64,000 nucleotides of DNA from Alistipes megaguti (GTDB lineage: Bacteria; Bacteroidota; Bacteroidia; Bacteroidales; Rikenellaceae), in assembly GCF_900604385.1 (NCBI RefSeq), contig NZ_LR027382.1:2209001-2273000 (forward strand), written 5' to 3'. Positions 1 through 7,649 of this stretch are shown piece by piece. Position numbers and translations under genes: made by a program. The notes below the pieces were generated by a model. It did not search any database and was not told the origin of the DNA. It saw nothing but the letters and a program-made list of their open reading frames with translations. Each line of letters starts with the position of its first letter. Positions within the stretch are counted from its first letter, which is position 1.

Positions 1-1781
1 GTTCGGGGGTCTGGACCCTCAAGGGGGAGACGAATGAGTATGTGACCCCCTCGGCCTCTGAAGGCAAGGACGGCGACGTGGTGACCTTCACCGTGAAGGC
101 CAACGAGCAGGAGGTGGATCAGATCTTCAGCTATACCTTCACCTGCGGTACGAAGAGCGCCCCCCTGCAGATTACCCTCAAGAAGATGGCCTCGCAGAGC
201 GAGGAGCAGCTCGAGATCTTCTATCCCGAAGGCTCGAACCTGCTCTCTCACGAGGGCGGCAAGGTGACGGTGCTGGTCACCAGCTCCGGAAACTGGACGC
301 TGGAGGGTGAGTCGGACTTCGTGACTCCTTCGGCCACGAGCGGTGAGGATGGCGCCGAGGTGATCTTCGACGTCAAGGCCAACGAGACCGAACAGGAGAA
401 GGTGGCCGACTACACCTTCAAGATGGGTGGCAAGACGGTGGCTTTCCGTATTACGGTGCAGGGCGTCGAGCCCGAGCTGATCGAGATCACGTCGAAAAGC
501 GAGATGAAGCTGGCCTATACGGCCGATGACCGGGTAGCCGTGGAGCTGAAGACCAATGTTGACAGCCGCGACCTGAAGGCCGAAATCACGGGCGCCGACG
601 ACGGATGGCTGACCTGGTCGATCGCCCGTCCGGCAGAGGATGGCTCGGAAAACAAGGTGACGGCCTATTTTGCCGTGCTCCAGAACGATGGCGATGCCCC
701 GCGTGAGGCTACCGTCAAGATCAAGGGGCTGAAGAGCGGTGAGGCCACCCTGAAGATTACCCAGACGGTCAAACCGCAGCTGGCAACCGAAAAACCGGCC
801 TACTTCCTGGGTGTCGATGCCCAGAAGCTGGACATCCCCGTGACGACGAACCTCGAGTTCGATGTCGCGCTCAGTGAGTCGGGCAACGGCTGGCTGACCT
901 TCGACGGCTATACGGAGGGTGCGCTGCACTTCTCGGTTGCGGCCCTCACCGAAGGCGCTGCCCGCGAGTGCGAGGTGACGCTGACCGAAAAGAATGCGCC
1001 GGACAATGCCAAACCGCAGGTGGTGACGGTCAAGGTGACCCAGAAGCCCAAGGGTCTGATCGAGTGCGTGGCCGACATGCGCAAGTCGCGTACCTATTTC
1101 TCGACGCTGAAGAACTCCTCGGCGCTGAACAACCTCAAGGATGCGGGTACGATGGAGGCATTGGTCAACATCCAGGAGGAGCGCAAGTCCGGAAGCCTCT
1201 CCACCATCATGGGTATCGAGGGCAAGTTCCTGCTGCGTATGGGTGACGTCGGCGTGGCCTGGAATCAGCTGCAGCTGGCCACCTACAAAGGCAACAAGAC
1301 CGATGCGGCCCTGACGCTTGACAAAATGGATCACTGGTACCACATCGCCGTCGTATGGAGCGGCATCAACGTCTACTTCTACATCGACGGTGAACTGGCC
1401 TATCAAGACTTCCTCTCGCTCTACAACGGGCTGAATCTGGGCGTTACCTATAGCGGTTACGAGAGCGAATACAGCCGGGCCTTCTGGATCGGATATTCGT
1501 ACAATGCGGATCGTTACTTCCCTGGATACATGTCCGAGGTCCGCATCTGGAATCGCGCCCTCTCGAAGGAGGAGATCAACTCCGAGAATCACTTCTATTC
1601 GGTTCCGGTTGACTCCGAAGGTCTGGTGGGCTACTGGAAACTCAACGAAGGTTCGGGCTACACGGTGATCGACTCCTCACCCTCGGGCAACAACATGGTG
1701 GGTGAGCACGATGTCCGCACGCAGGGCAACAACCAGGTCGGAACCAAAGGCCTGAACTACGTGGAGATGAGTCTGCCCTGA
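1..1781 (+). CDS. BACON-repeat and LamG-fold surface protein (5' truncated by the window)
   Basis: The reading frame is already open at base 3, so the true start lies upstream of the window. Four or more consecutive beta-sandwich units of about 85-95 residues are visible. Two carry the BACON-like signature S-G-x-W-T-L-x-G-E followed by T-P-S-A and V-K-A-N-E. The last ~230 residues form a LamG/concanavalin-A-like lectin module, with MEALVNIQEE, YHIAVVWSG, FYIDGELAYQ, EVRIWNRALS and GLVGYWKLNEGSG as its typical strands. In Bacteroidetes this architecture belongs to secreted or surface-anchored proteins that bind glycans, often from gut polysaccharide or mucin systems. No catalytic module is visible in this part. 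Signal sequence and partners are outside the window. Confidence 0.85.
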   Translation, partial: SGVWTLKGETNEYVTPSASEGKDGDVVTFTVKANEQEVDQIFSYTFTCGTKSAPLQITLKKMASQSEEQLEIFYPEGSNLLSHEGGKVTVLVTSSGNWTLEGESDFVTPSATSGEDGAEVIFDVKANETEQEKVADYTFKMGGKTVAFRITVQGVEPELIEITSKSEMKLAYTADDRVAVELKTNVDSRDLKAEITGADDGWLTWSIARPAEDGSENKVTAYFAVLQNDGDAPREATVKIKGLKSGEATLKITQTVKPQLATEKPAYFLGVDAQKLDIPVTTNLEFDVALSESGNGWLTFDGYTEGALHFSVAALTEGAARECEVTLTEKNAPDNAKPQVVTVKVTQKPKGLIECVADMRKSRTYFSTLKNSSALNNLKDAGTMEALVNIQEERKSGSLSTIMGIEGKFLLRMGDVGVAWNQLQLATYKGNKTDAALTLDKMDHWYHIAVVWSGINVYFYIDGELAYQDFLSLYNGLNLGVTYSGYESEYSRAFWIGYSYNADRYFPGYMSEVRIWNRALSKEEINSENHFYSVPVDSEGLVGYWKLNEGSGYTVIDSSPSGNNMVGEHDVRTQGNNQVGTKGLNYVEMSLP

Positions 1782-1820
1782 TACGGAAATTCGTATTGTC
1801 TTCTCCTGTTTCTATGCAGA

Positions 1821-1852
1821 ACGGCCGGGTCTTTCGGGACCCGGCCGTCTTG
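1821..1852 (+). terminator. Hairpin terminator after the BACON/LamG gene
   Basis: A perfect 11-bp stem (1821-1831 with 1838-1848) closes a 6-base loop and is followed by a short T-rich stretch (CTTGTTG). It lies 40 bases after the stop codon, so it probably ends the upstream transcript. The weak T-run lowers certainty. Confidence 0.6.
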
Positions 1853-1883
1853 TTGTCGGGAAGGGCTTTCGCTCTGCTGCCGG

Positions 1884-1995
1884 CTGTGGACCGTCGGCTG
1901 CGGACTGCCGGTTGCGGACCGTCGGCTGTGGACCGTCGGTTGCGGACTGTCGGCTGTGGACCGTCGGTTGCGGACTGTCGGTTGCGGACTGCCGG
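1884..1995. repeat. 14-bp minisatellite, eight copies
   Basis: Eight head-to-tail copies of a 14-base unit alternate between two forms, CTGTGGACCGTCGG and TTGCGGACTGTCGG, with single-base variants. The tract sits between the terminator of the upstream gene and the antiporter promoter. The copies are contiguous with no spacers, so it is not a CRISPR. It resembles the other GC-rich tandem repeats in this window. Confidence 0.85.
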
Positions 1996-2066
1996 TTGCA
2001 GGCCGGAAGGGTAGAGTAGGCGGGGACTGGTACCGGTGCCGATATCGATGCCGGGCGGGGCGAAAA

Positions 2067-2097
2067 TTGGCCTTCCCGATTTTTTGCCCTATTTTTG
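2067..2097 (+). promoter_or_regulatory. Bacteroidetes-type promoter for the antiporter gene
   Basis: A -7 box TATTTTTG (2090-2097) fits TAnnTTTG. A TTGG at 2067-2070 lies 19 bases upstream, in the -33 position. Transcription would begin near 2103, inside the palindrome at 2102-2123. Confidence 0.6.
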
Positions 2098-2101
2098 CAG
2101 C

Positions 2102-2123
2102 CGATCGGCCGTACGGCCGATCG
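2102..2123. promoter_or_regulatory. 22-bp perfect palindrome at the predicted transcription start of the antiporter
   Basis: Positions 2102-2123 read identically on both strands, centred on GTAC and flanked by CGGCC/GGCCG and GATC. It starts 5 bases after the -7 box and ends 17 bases before the ATG at 2141. It could be a repressor operator. It could also be a hairpin at the extreme 5' end of the mRNA that changes stability or ribosome access. Nothing in the sequence decides between these. Confidence 0.5.
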
Positions 2124-2140
2124 ATCAATGCCCGTGTAAT

Positions 2141-3451
2141 ATGGATACGACAAACTCTCCGATAAATCCGGCGCCCGTACGTCGCGGCGGATTCTTTGCC
2201 CTGACCCCGCTGCTGGTCTTTCTGGGTTGTTACCTTGTGGTGTCGCTGCTGGCCGGCGATTTCTACAAAATGCCTATCTCGGTGGCCTTCATCGCCGCCT
2301 CGGTCTACGCCGTGGCCGTGATGCGCCGCATGCCCTTTGCCGAACGCATCGGCCACTTCTCGCGCGGCGCCTCCGACCCGAACATCATGCTGATGATCTG
2401 GATCTTCGTGCTGGCCGGGGCCTTCGCCGAATCGGCCCGCAGCATGGGTGCCGTCGATGCCACCGTGGCGCTGACGCTCCATCTGCTGCCCGGAAGTCTC
2501 CTTCCCGCGGGGCTGTTTCTGGCTTCGTGCTTCGTCTCGTTCTCGATCGGAACCTCGGTCGGAACGGTCGTGGCGCTGGTCCCCGTGGCCGCGGGTCTGG
2601 CCGGTGAGACCGGCATGAACGAGGCCTGGCTGACGGCCATCGTCGGCGGCGGTGCCTTTTTCGGCGACAACCTCTCGTTCATCTCCGACACAACGATCGC
2701 CGCCACGCGTACCCAAGAGTGCGACCTGCGCGACAAGTTCCGTGTCAACGTGCGGATCGTCGCCCCGGCGGCCCTTGTCACCTTGGGCATCTACCTCGTC
2801 ACGGGAAGCGTCGCCCATGTCCCGACCGATCCCGAACCTGTGGTCTGGATGCGTGTCGTGCCCTATCTGTTGGTGTTGGTGACGGCCGTGGCCGGTATGA
2901 ATGTCATGAAGGTTCTGTTGCTGGGCATCGTTTCGTCGGGGGTGATCGGGCTGGCGACGGGCAGCTTCTCGTTGATGGAGTGGTGCGGCGGCATGGGGCG
3001 TGGAATCACCGGCATGGGCGAACTGATCATCATCACGCTGCTGGCCGGAGGCCTGCTGGAGATGATCCGTCTGAACGGCGGCATCGACTGGATCATTTCG
3101 GTCATGACGCGCCGCATCTCGGGGCGCCGCGGCGCCGAAGGGACTATCGCGGGGCTGGTCTCGCTGGCCAACCTCTGCACGGCCAACAATACCATCGCCA
3201 TCCTGACCGTCGGCCCCATTGCGCGCCGGATTGCCGACCGTTTCGGTGTCAGCCGCCGGCGCAGCGCCAGTCTGCTGGACACCTTCTCCTGCTTCACGCA
3301 GGGGCTGCTGCCCTACGGGGCGCAGATGCTCATGGCCGCGGGGCTGACCGGCCTCTCGCCGCTGGCCATCATGCGCTATCTCTACTATCCGGTTGTGCTT
3401 GGCGTGGTGACCCTGCTGGCCATCCTCTGGCGCTATCCGCGGCGCATCTGA
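2141..3451 (+). CDS. NhaC-family Na+/H+ antiporter
   Basis: This 436-residue integral membrane protein has about ten to twelve hydrophobic segments and resembles the Na+/H+ antiporter NhaC superfamily. Characteristic stretches are IGTSVGTVVALVPVA, GGGAFFGDNLSFISDTTIAA and, near the C-terminus, ANNTIAILTVGPIA and DTFSCFTQGLLPYGAQ. These contain the conserved Gly-, Asp- and Asn-rich ion-pathway residues of the family. It should exchange cytoplasmic Na+ for H+ or a related solute at the inner membrane. I chose the ATG at 2141 over an upstream in-frame ATG at 2036, because the upstream one would precede the promoter and palindrome. The gene stands alone; its neighbour downstream is a decayed recombinase on the other strand. 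Confidence 0.88.
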   Translation: MDTTNSPINPAPVRRGGFFALTPLLVFLGCYLVVSLLAGDFYKMPISVAFIAASVYAVAVMRRMPFAERIGHFSRGASDPNIMLMIWIFVLAGAFAESARSMGAVDATVALTLHLLPGSLLPAGLFLASCFVSFSIGTSVGTVVALVPVAAGLAGETGMNEAWLTAIVGGGAFFGDNLSFISDTTIAATRTQECDLRDKFRVNVRIVAPAALVTLGIYLVTGSVAHVPTDPEPVVWMRVVPYLLVLVTAVAGMNVMKVLLLGIVSSGVIGLATGSFSLMEWCGGMGRGITGMGELIIITLLAGGLLEMIRLNGGIDWIISVMTRRISGRRGAEGTIAGLVSLANLCTANNTIAILTVGPIARRIADRFGVSRRRSASLLDTFSCFTQGLLPYGAQMLMAAGLTGLSPLAIMRYLYYPVVLGVVTLLAILWRYPRRI

Positions 3452-3649
3452 CGGGCCGGTGCCGAAGCGGAGGCCGGGGAACGGAGCAAAACAGGCTCCG
3501 GAACGGCGCAGTGAAAGTGAAAATGAACGGGCCGGGGGGAAGCAACCGCTTCTTCAGCCCGTCTGTTTTGGAAGAGAGGCGCGCCTCTCTCCGGGTTTTC
3601 CGAAGTCTGTTCGATGACGGGACGCCCGTTCTCCCCGGCGGTAAACCGG

Positions 3650-4418
3650 TCAGGCAGCAGAAACAGAAGATGCCGCGGACCTGCGCCAATCGGGGAATAG
3701 AGATCGCCTTGTTGAGCATGGTTTTCAACTCCTGTTTCTCGAGAAACTCGCGTTCGACCGGCTCGAAATGGAAATGAACCTGGGCAAAGGGGTCCTTCTT
3801 CATCCAACCTTTGGCCAGCGCAATGCGGACAATCTTCTTGGAGTTCATGAGGTACTTCGAAGTCGTGTTGTGGCAGCACCGCCGGACGGTCTTGAGAAAA
3901 AACTCGAAGTCTTCGATAAACTGATTCGTGACCTCATCCAGATAGCAGTCCTCTTTTTGATAGCTCTTTTGCAGAAACTCCTCGGTCAGCCGCAGCGTGG
4001 TTTCGTAGCGGATCACCGTTGCCGGAGCGAGACTGATGCCCGACAGCTCCCTGCACTTTTCGTTGTGGGCACGAAAGACCTCCATCAGCGTGTGACGGTC
4101 CGACTGCGCCTTGCCCAGATAGCGGTTCAGTATGATCTGGGCGGAGACCTCTTTCTTGTCGAGCTCGAGGTCTCTTTGAATTCGCAGAATGTTGGCGGAA
4201 ATGGCGTCCAGGTACAGGTTCAAATCCTTTCCGCCGCGGCTTTTTTCGTTGGCTTTTCCTTTTGCCGAGTTCCAGGCGTGTGGCTCGATGAAGCGTTTGA
4301 TCGAGGCGTCAGCGCGTTCTCCGTTGATTGTCAGACGCATAAACACGGGAGCCTCGCCTTTTTTGTTGGTCTTGTCCCGCCGAATGTAAAACAACAGACT
4401 GAAAGATGTCCTTTCCAT
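3650..4418 (-). pseudogene. Tyrosine recombinase (integrase), C-terminally truncated copy 1
   Basis: It begins at the ATG at 4418 (MERTSFSLLFYIRRDKTNKK) and carries the N-terminal arm-binding and SAM-like core-binding domains of Bacteroidetes phage-type integrases. Up to ...FCFCCLTGL it is almost identical to the copy at 36.1-37.25 kb. At about 3650 homology stops abruptly. The frame then runs on through unrelated GC-rich sequence behind the antiporter gene (to 3369), without the catalytic His/Arg/Tyr boxes. A deletion therefore removed the catalytic half, and the product cannot be an active recombinase. Differences from copy 2 (for example EEFLQKSYQ versus EAFLRTTYK) show that the copies have diverged independently. 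Confidence 0.88.
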
Positions 4419-4419
4419 A

Positions 4420-4554
4420 AGTACACCGAATAGGCCACAGGTAACCCGCTTTTCGATGCCTTTTTCTGCATTTCGGCCAAAATAAAAATCCCTGTAAATT
4501 CGTGATTTACAGGGATTTGCAATCTTTTGCGTTGTTTCTTGGTGGAGAATACGA
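4420..4554. repeat. 135-bp direct repeat containing a tRNA-Ala 3' end (left att-like site)
   Basis: This segment matches 37381-37515 with only two mismatches. It ends in the reverse complement of the tRNA-Ala 3' end (T-arm edge, acceptor strand, CCA). It also contains the hairpin that acts as terminator behind the intact tRNA (here 4486-4518). After 4554 the two copies diverge inside the T-arm, as expected for a site-specific crossover in a tRNA gene. Together with the adjoining recombinase this looks like an integration junction. Confidence 0.85.
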
Positions 4555-4616
4555 TAACTGAACCCATATCGTAATCGCCAACATGTCAACGTGTTAAGAT
4601 TGTAAAAATTTTTAGA

Positions 4617-4634
4617 TACACCGAATAGGCCACA
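4617..4634. repeat. 18-bp recombinase arm-type repeat candidate
   Basis: TACACCGAATAGGCCACA occurs here, at 4422-4439 and at 37383-37400. Shorter copies lie at 37257-37266 and, inverted, at 37352-37361. Copies on both sides of the att-like core suggest integrase arm-binding sites. This is inferred from position only. Confidence 0.5.
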
Positions 4635-5026
4635 ACCTATTTTCGCTGTTTTCCCTTGTATTCACTTGGTTGTTACAAAGTTACGAAAAATTCCCGGATT
4701 TTGCAACCGAATTGGAAACGAACCTGCGGATTTTTTTATCGTTTTTGAGAATGTCATGACGTGTATAAATGTTTATAAATCAATATATTATATGCAACGG
4801 TTGGACCCGGTGCCCAATCTGATATTTTCAGCCCTTGTAACATTCCCGGAAGGTGACACGGCGGTTCAGTAGGGGATTCGGAAGTAGTCGAGCGTGGCTT
4901 TGCGGTTATTTTGTGTTGGCGAGCATTAAAAGATCGTATTACTCATCAAGTTTTGGGTAATGATGTTTGTGTCGTTATCTGTAATAATAATCTTTATAAT
5001 GCAAGTAATAAATATTGATATATGAA
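4635..5026. other. AT-rich non-coding stretch
   Basis: No convincing gene, RNA or repeat is visible. A 68-codon frame here has no coding character. The right end leads into the promoter of the toxin-antitoxin pair. Confidence 0.6.
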
Positions 5027-5087
5027 TTGTAAACTAGATTATTATCATTATATTTGCATCGTTATCAATAGCGTTGATAATGATGCA
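5027..5087 (+). promoter_or_regulatory. Promoter with overlapping operator-like palindrome for the AbiE-like pair
   Basis: A TTG at 5027-5029 and a -7 box TATATTTG at 5049-5056 are separated by 19 bases, which fits the Bacteroidetes consensus. A 33-bp interrupted palindrome (5055-5087) overlaps the -7 box and start site. Its arms, TGCATC-G-TTATCAA and TTGATAA-T-GATGCA, surround TAGCG and match at 13 of 14 positions. This arrangement suits negative autoregulation by the first gene product, as known for AbiEi-type antitoxins. Confidence 0.65.
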
Positions 5088-5108
5088 TATTATGGAAAAT
5101 GAAGAAAA

Positions 5109-6062
5109 ATGCTGAGAACAATATCTATTGCTGGTGTTCCTATCAATCTTGATAAAATTGGTCGGGATAAACTGAAAGGGCTAACTCTTGATCTAATATT
5201 GAGTTTCCGGTTTTATTATGCGGAATTCAATAAGCATCCGTTGTGCCTTGTTGAAAATGCTGATTTGGCCCGTACATACACGCCGATGCGGTATGCTCGC
5301 ATTGCTAATCAGATTGAGCGGATTCTGGACATTCCAGTTGTATTCATCTTGCAGTCTGCGCCATTTTATATCAGACAGCGACTGATTGAGCAAGGGGTTT
5401 ATTTTGTCGTATCGGACCGTTATGTGTTTCTTCCCGGTATGCTAATTAATGAACGGATTCGGAAAAAAGAAGATCCGGAGCATCAACTATCCCCCGTAGC
5501 TCAATATGTCTTGTTAAATTATTTGCTTCATCCTGATCTGAGCGAATTTACCTTGCAAGAGCTGCAATCTCGTATTCCGTATAACTATTTGGCTGTATCT
5601 CGAGCTGTTGGTGAATTGGAAAGAAAGCAATTGCTGCAGGCTCGAAAAGACAGGAAGACAAAATTGATCTATTCCTCCATGTTGCGAAAGGATCTATGGA
5701 ATAAGGCCATGCCCTATTTTGTGTCGCCAGTTAGAAAGATCGTTTATTCGGACGAGGTAGGAGGAGATTCTTTTTACATCGGAGGTGTCAGTGCCTTGTC
5801 TCACTACTCATTCCTGAATGCTGACGACCAGATCACATTAGCTATTTGGGAACGGGATTATGTTTCGGGAAATTATTCCTTCGCGGAGTGGGAATCGTCG
5901 GATTTCAAGTATAAGATTGAAATCTGGAAATATTCTCCTGAAATGAAAATTGGGCAACAGGGATATGTCGACAGATTGTCGTTGTATTTGTCTTTGCGCG
6001 AAGACAAGGATCCGCGGGTAGAAAAAGAATTGGAGAATATAATTCGTGAAATATGGCAGTAA
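5109..6062 (+). CDS. AbiEi-like antitoxin/transcriptional regulator
   Basis: This 317-residue protein directly precedes, and overlaps by 10 bases (ATGGCAGTAA), a nucleotidyltransferase gene, the standard arrangement of AbiE-type toxin-antitoxin systems. A winged-helix segment is visible around residues 140-200 (EFTLQELQSRIPYNYLAVSR, followed by VGELERKQLL, with RKDRKTKLIY as a basic wing). The N-terminal ~120 residues are a separate globular domain with no motif I recognise. Expected role: neutralising the toxin and repressing its own promoter through the palindrome at 5055-5087. The low GC content differs from the host genes and suggests acquisition by transfer. The antitoxin assignment rests mostly on context. 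Confidence 0.7.
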   Translation: MLRTISIAGVPINLDKIGRDKLKGLTLDLILSFRFYYAEFNKHPLCLVENADLARTYTPMRYARIANQIERILDIPVVFILQSAPFYIRQRLIEQGVYFVVSDRYVFLPGMLINERIRKKEDPEHQLSPVAQYVLLNYLLHPDLSEFTLQELQSRIPYNYLAVSRAVGELERKQLLQARKDRKTKLIYSSMLRKDLWNKAMPYFVSPVRKIVYSDEVGGDSFYIGGVSALSHYSFLNADDQITLAIWERDYVSGNYSFAEWESSDFKYKIEIWKYSPEMKIGQQGYVDRLSLYLSLREDKDPRVEKELENIIREIWQ

Positions 6063-6703
6063 AGGGTCTGGATAAGTTTAGGGAGTATTTTGGAGATTTC
6101 CAGGATAACTATGTGATTATAGGAGGTACGGCATGCAGTATTATGCTGCGTCATGCAGATATGAAACCTCGAGCCACGAAAGATATAGACATGATTCTTG
6201 TTGTGGAACGGATGACACCTGAATTTGGCCGTCGATTTTGGAGTTTTATCCATGATGGGGATTATGAACAGAGAGAGAAAAAACGAGGTGAGGGGAAAGA
6301 GCCGAAGCCTGAATTGTTTCGGTTTTATAGACCTCGGAACGAGGAGTACCCTTATCAGATAGAACTGCTGTCCAAACAGCCGGAAGTGCTGGCTGTTCCC
6401 GCTGGTTGTCATCTGACCCCGATTCCTGTCGGTGAAGATGTGTCGAGTCTGTCTGCAATCCTGATGGATGAAGAGTTTTATCAGTTTGCATTGGCCCACA
6501 GGACGATGGAAGAGGAATTGCATGTTGTTGATACGGTAGGTCTGATATGTCTGAAGATGAAGGCATACCTGAATCTTTCCGAACAGGAACCGCCTGCACA
6601 TAGCAGTGATATTCGAAAACATATGTCCGATGTTTTCAAGCTAATGGCAAGCGGTTATATTGCAGAGCCGATAGAATTGTCCGAAAAGATGAGAGAGACG
6701 TAG
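6053..6703 (+). CDS. AbiEii-like nucleotidyltransferase toxin, probably frameshifted
   Basis: The N-terminus has the minimal nucleotidyltransferase signature: IIGGTACSI (residues ~22-30) followed by ATKDIDMIL, giving the GG and D-x-D metal-binding residues. AbiEii enzymes transfer nucleotides to tRNA 3' ends or other targets and arrest growth. Translation stops at 6703 after 216 residues. The next reading frame continues at once with coding-like sequence (DVVAFITKMESL ... LLEMRRIFAL) to a stop at 6826-6828. Removing two bases from the GAGAGAGA tract at 6691-6698 would join the frames into about 257 residues, close to a normal family length. The toxin is therefore probably truncated by an extra GA unit, which may make it inactive or phase-variable. 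Confidence 0.75.
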   Translation: MAVKGLDKFREYFGDFQDNYVIIGGTACSIMLRHADMKPRATKDIDMILVVERMTPEFGRRFWSFIHDGDYEQREKKRGEGKEPKPELFRFYRPRNEEYPYQIELLSKQPEVLAVPAGCHLTPIPVGEDVSSLSAILMDEEFYQFALAHRTMEEELHVVDTVGLICLKMKAYLNLSEQEPPAHSSDIRKHMSDVFKLMASGYIAEPIELSEKMRET

Positions 6704-6855
6704 TTGCCTTTATAACGAAGATGGAATCATTGATGCCTAATCAATCGTTACAGGCCAGCATACAAAGAGATACTGCCTTCATCGAGCAAGTATTGCTGGA
6801 AATGAGACGCATATTCGCTTTATCATGAAAATACAATACGCTTCCTCCCTCACAG

Positions 6856-6895
6856 AAACCGCGTTGTAGATATCTACAACGCGGTTTTTATTTTG
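6856..6895 (+). terminator. Strong intrinsic terminator after the toxin gene
   Basis: A 32-bp perfect palindrome (6856-6887) is followed by TTTTATTTTGTTTTG. Its location, shortly after the restored toxin stop at 6828, supports the idea that the original gene ended there. It may also end the convergent metallopeptidase transcript. Confidence 0.85.
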
Positions 6896-6953
6896 TTTTG
6901 TCATACATTTGTCATACAGGGCGGGCGGATGATGCTTTTGAAGCAGTTTGCAC

Positions 6954-7649
6954 CTACATCATGAATCGCTCCAACCTGTCTTTCCAACGCCGCCAGTCGG
7001 GCATTTCGGTTTCGAGCAGAGTAAAGAAGGCTGCGGTATGGTCGGGATGCAGCAGATGACACATCTCGTGTGTAATAACATATTCAATGCAGGGGCGCGG
7101 CGCCTTGATGAGTTCCGTATTCAGAATGATTTTCCCCTTGGGAGTGCAACTGCCCCAACGGTTTTCCATCTCCTGAACATAGAGTGAAGTCGGAGCAACC
7201 CCGTACCGTGCAAATCGGGAAATGATGGGCTCCGCATACTCGGCAAACTTGAGTTTGGCGTGTTCGCGGTACCAGGATTTCATCAACTCCCGGGCCTTGT
7301 CCGGAGAGGTGCACACCACTTCAAAGCAGCGGCCCTTGTAGCGGACGCTGTTGGTTTTGCCTTCCGAGACCCGAAGCAGGAACTGCTTTCCCAGATAGTA
7401 GTGCGACTCTCCGCTGACATACCGTTTTTCCGGACTCCGAATCCCGAAATCCTTAAAATAGGCCTGCTGCCGAAGAATCCACGGCGCCCGTTTGTGGAGT
7501 TTTTGCTCGATAACCTCTTCCGGCGTCCCTTCCGGAGCCAGCAGAACGACCTCGCCGGATGGATATACCTTGATTCCGAGCGTCCGGCGGGCAGAAAAGA
7601 GCACGCTGTAGGGAATCGTCTCTTTCCCGTAGACGAATATCTGCTGCAT
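6954..7649 (-). CDS. YgjP-like (DUF45) M48-type metallopeptidase
   Basis: A 231-residue cytoplasmic protein of the YgjP/DUF45 family. The zinc-binding motif is HEMCH (residues 194-198), followed by HPDHTAAFF, and the family signature NRWGSCTPKG lies at 163-172. I chose the ATG at 7649 over one four codons upstream, because it overlaps the hsdR stop as TGATG, a usual translational coupling. The gene is therefore the last in the type I restriction operon. YgjP-like proteins often accompany hsdR, but their role there is not established; they may process or degrade a restriction subunit or a phage product. The substrate is unknown. Confidence 0.85.
   Translation of the reverse strand: MQQIFVYGKETIPYSVLFSARRTLGIKVYPSGEVVLLAPEGTPEEVIEQKLHKRAPWILRQQAYFKDFGIRSPEKRYVSGESHYYLGKQFLLRVSEGKTNSVRYKGRCFEVVCTSPDKARELMKSWYREHAKLKFAEYAEPIISRFARYGVAPTSLYVQEMENRWGSCTPKGKIILNTELIKAPRPCIEYVITHEMCHLLHPDHTAAFFTLLETEMPDWRRWKDRLERFMM

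Noticed and set aside
4541..4580. Second tRNA gene at the left repeat
   Set aside because: Only the 3' end (acceptor strand, CCA and edge of the T-arm) is present. The D- and anticodon arms are absent, so it is an att remnant.
4666..4872. Small 68-codon gene
   Set aside because: Poor coding character, no recognisable motif, and it lies in the recombination-associated AT-rich gap.
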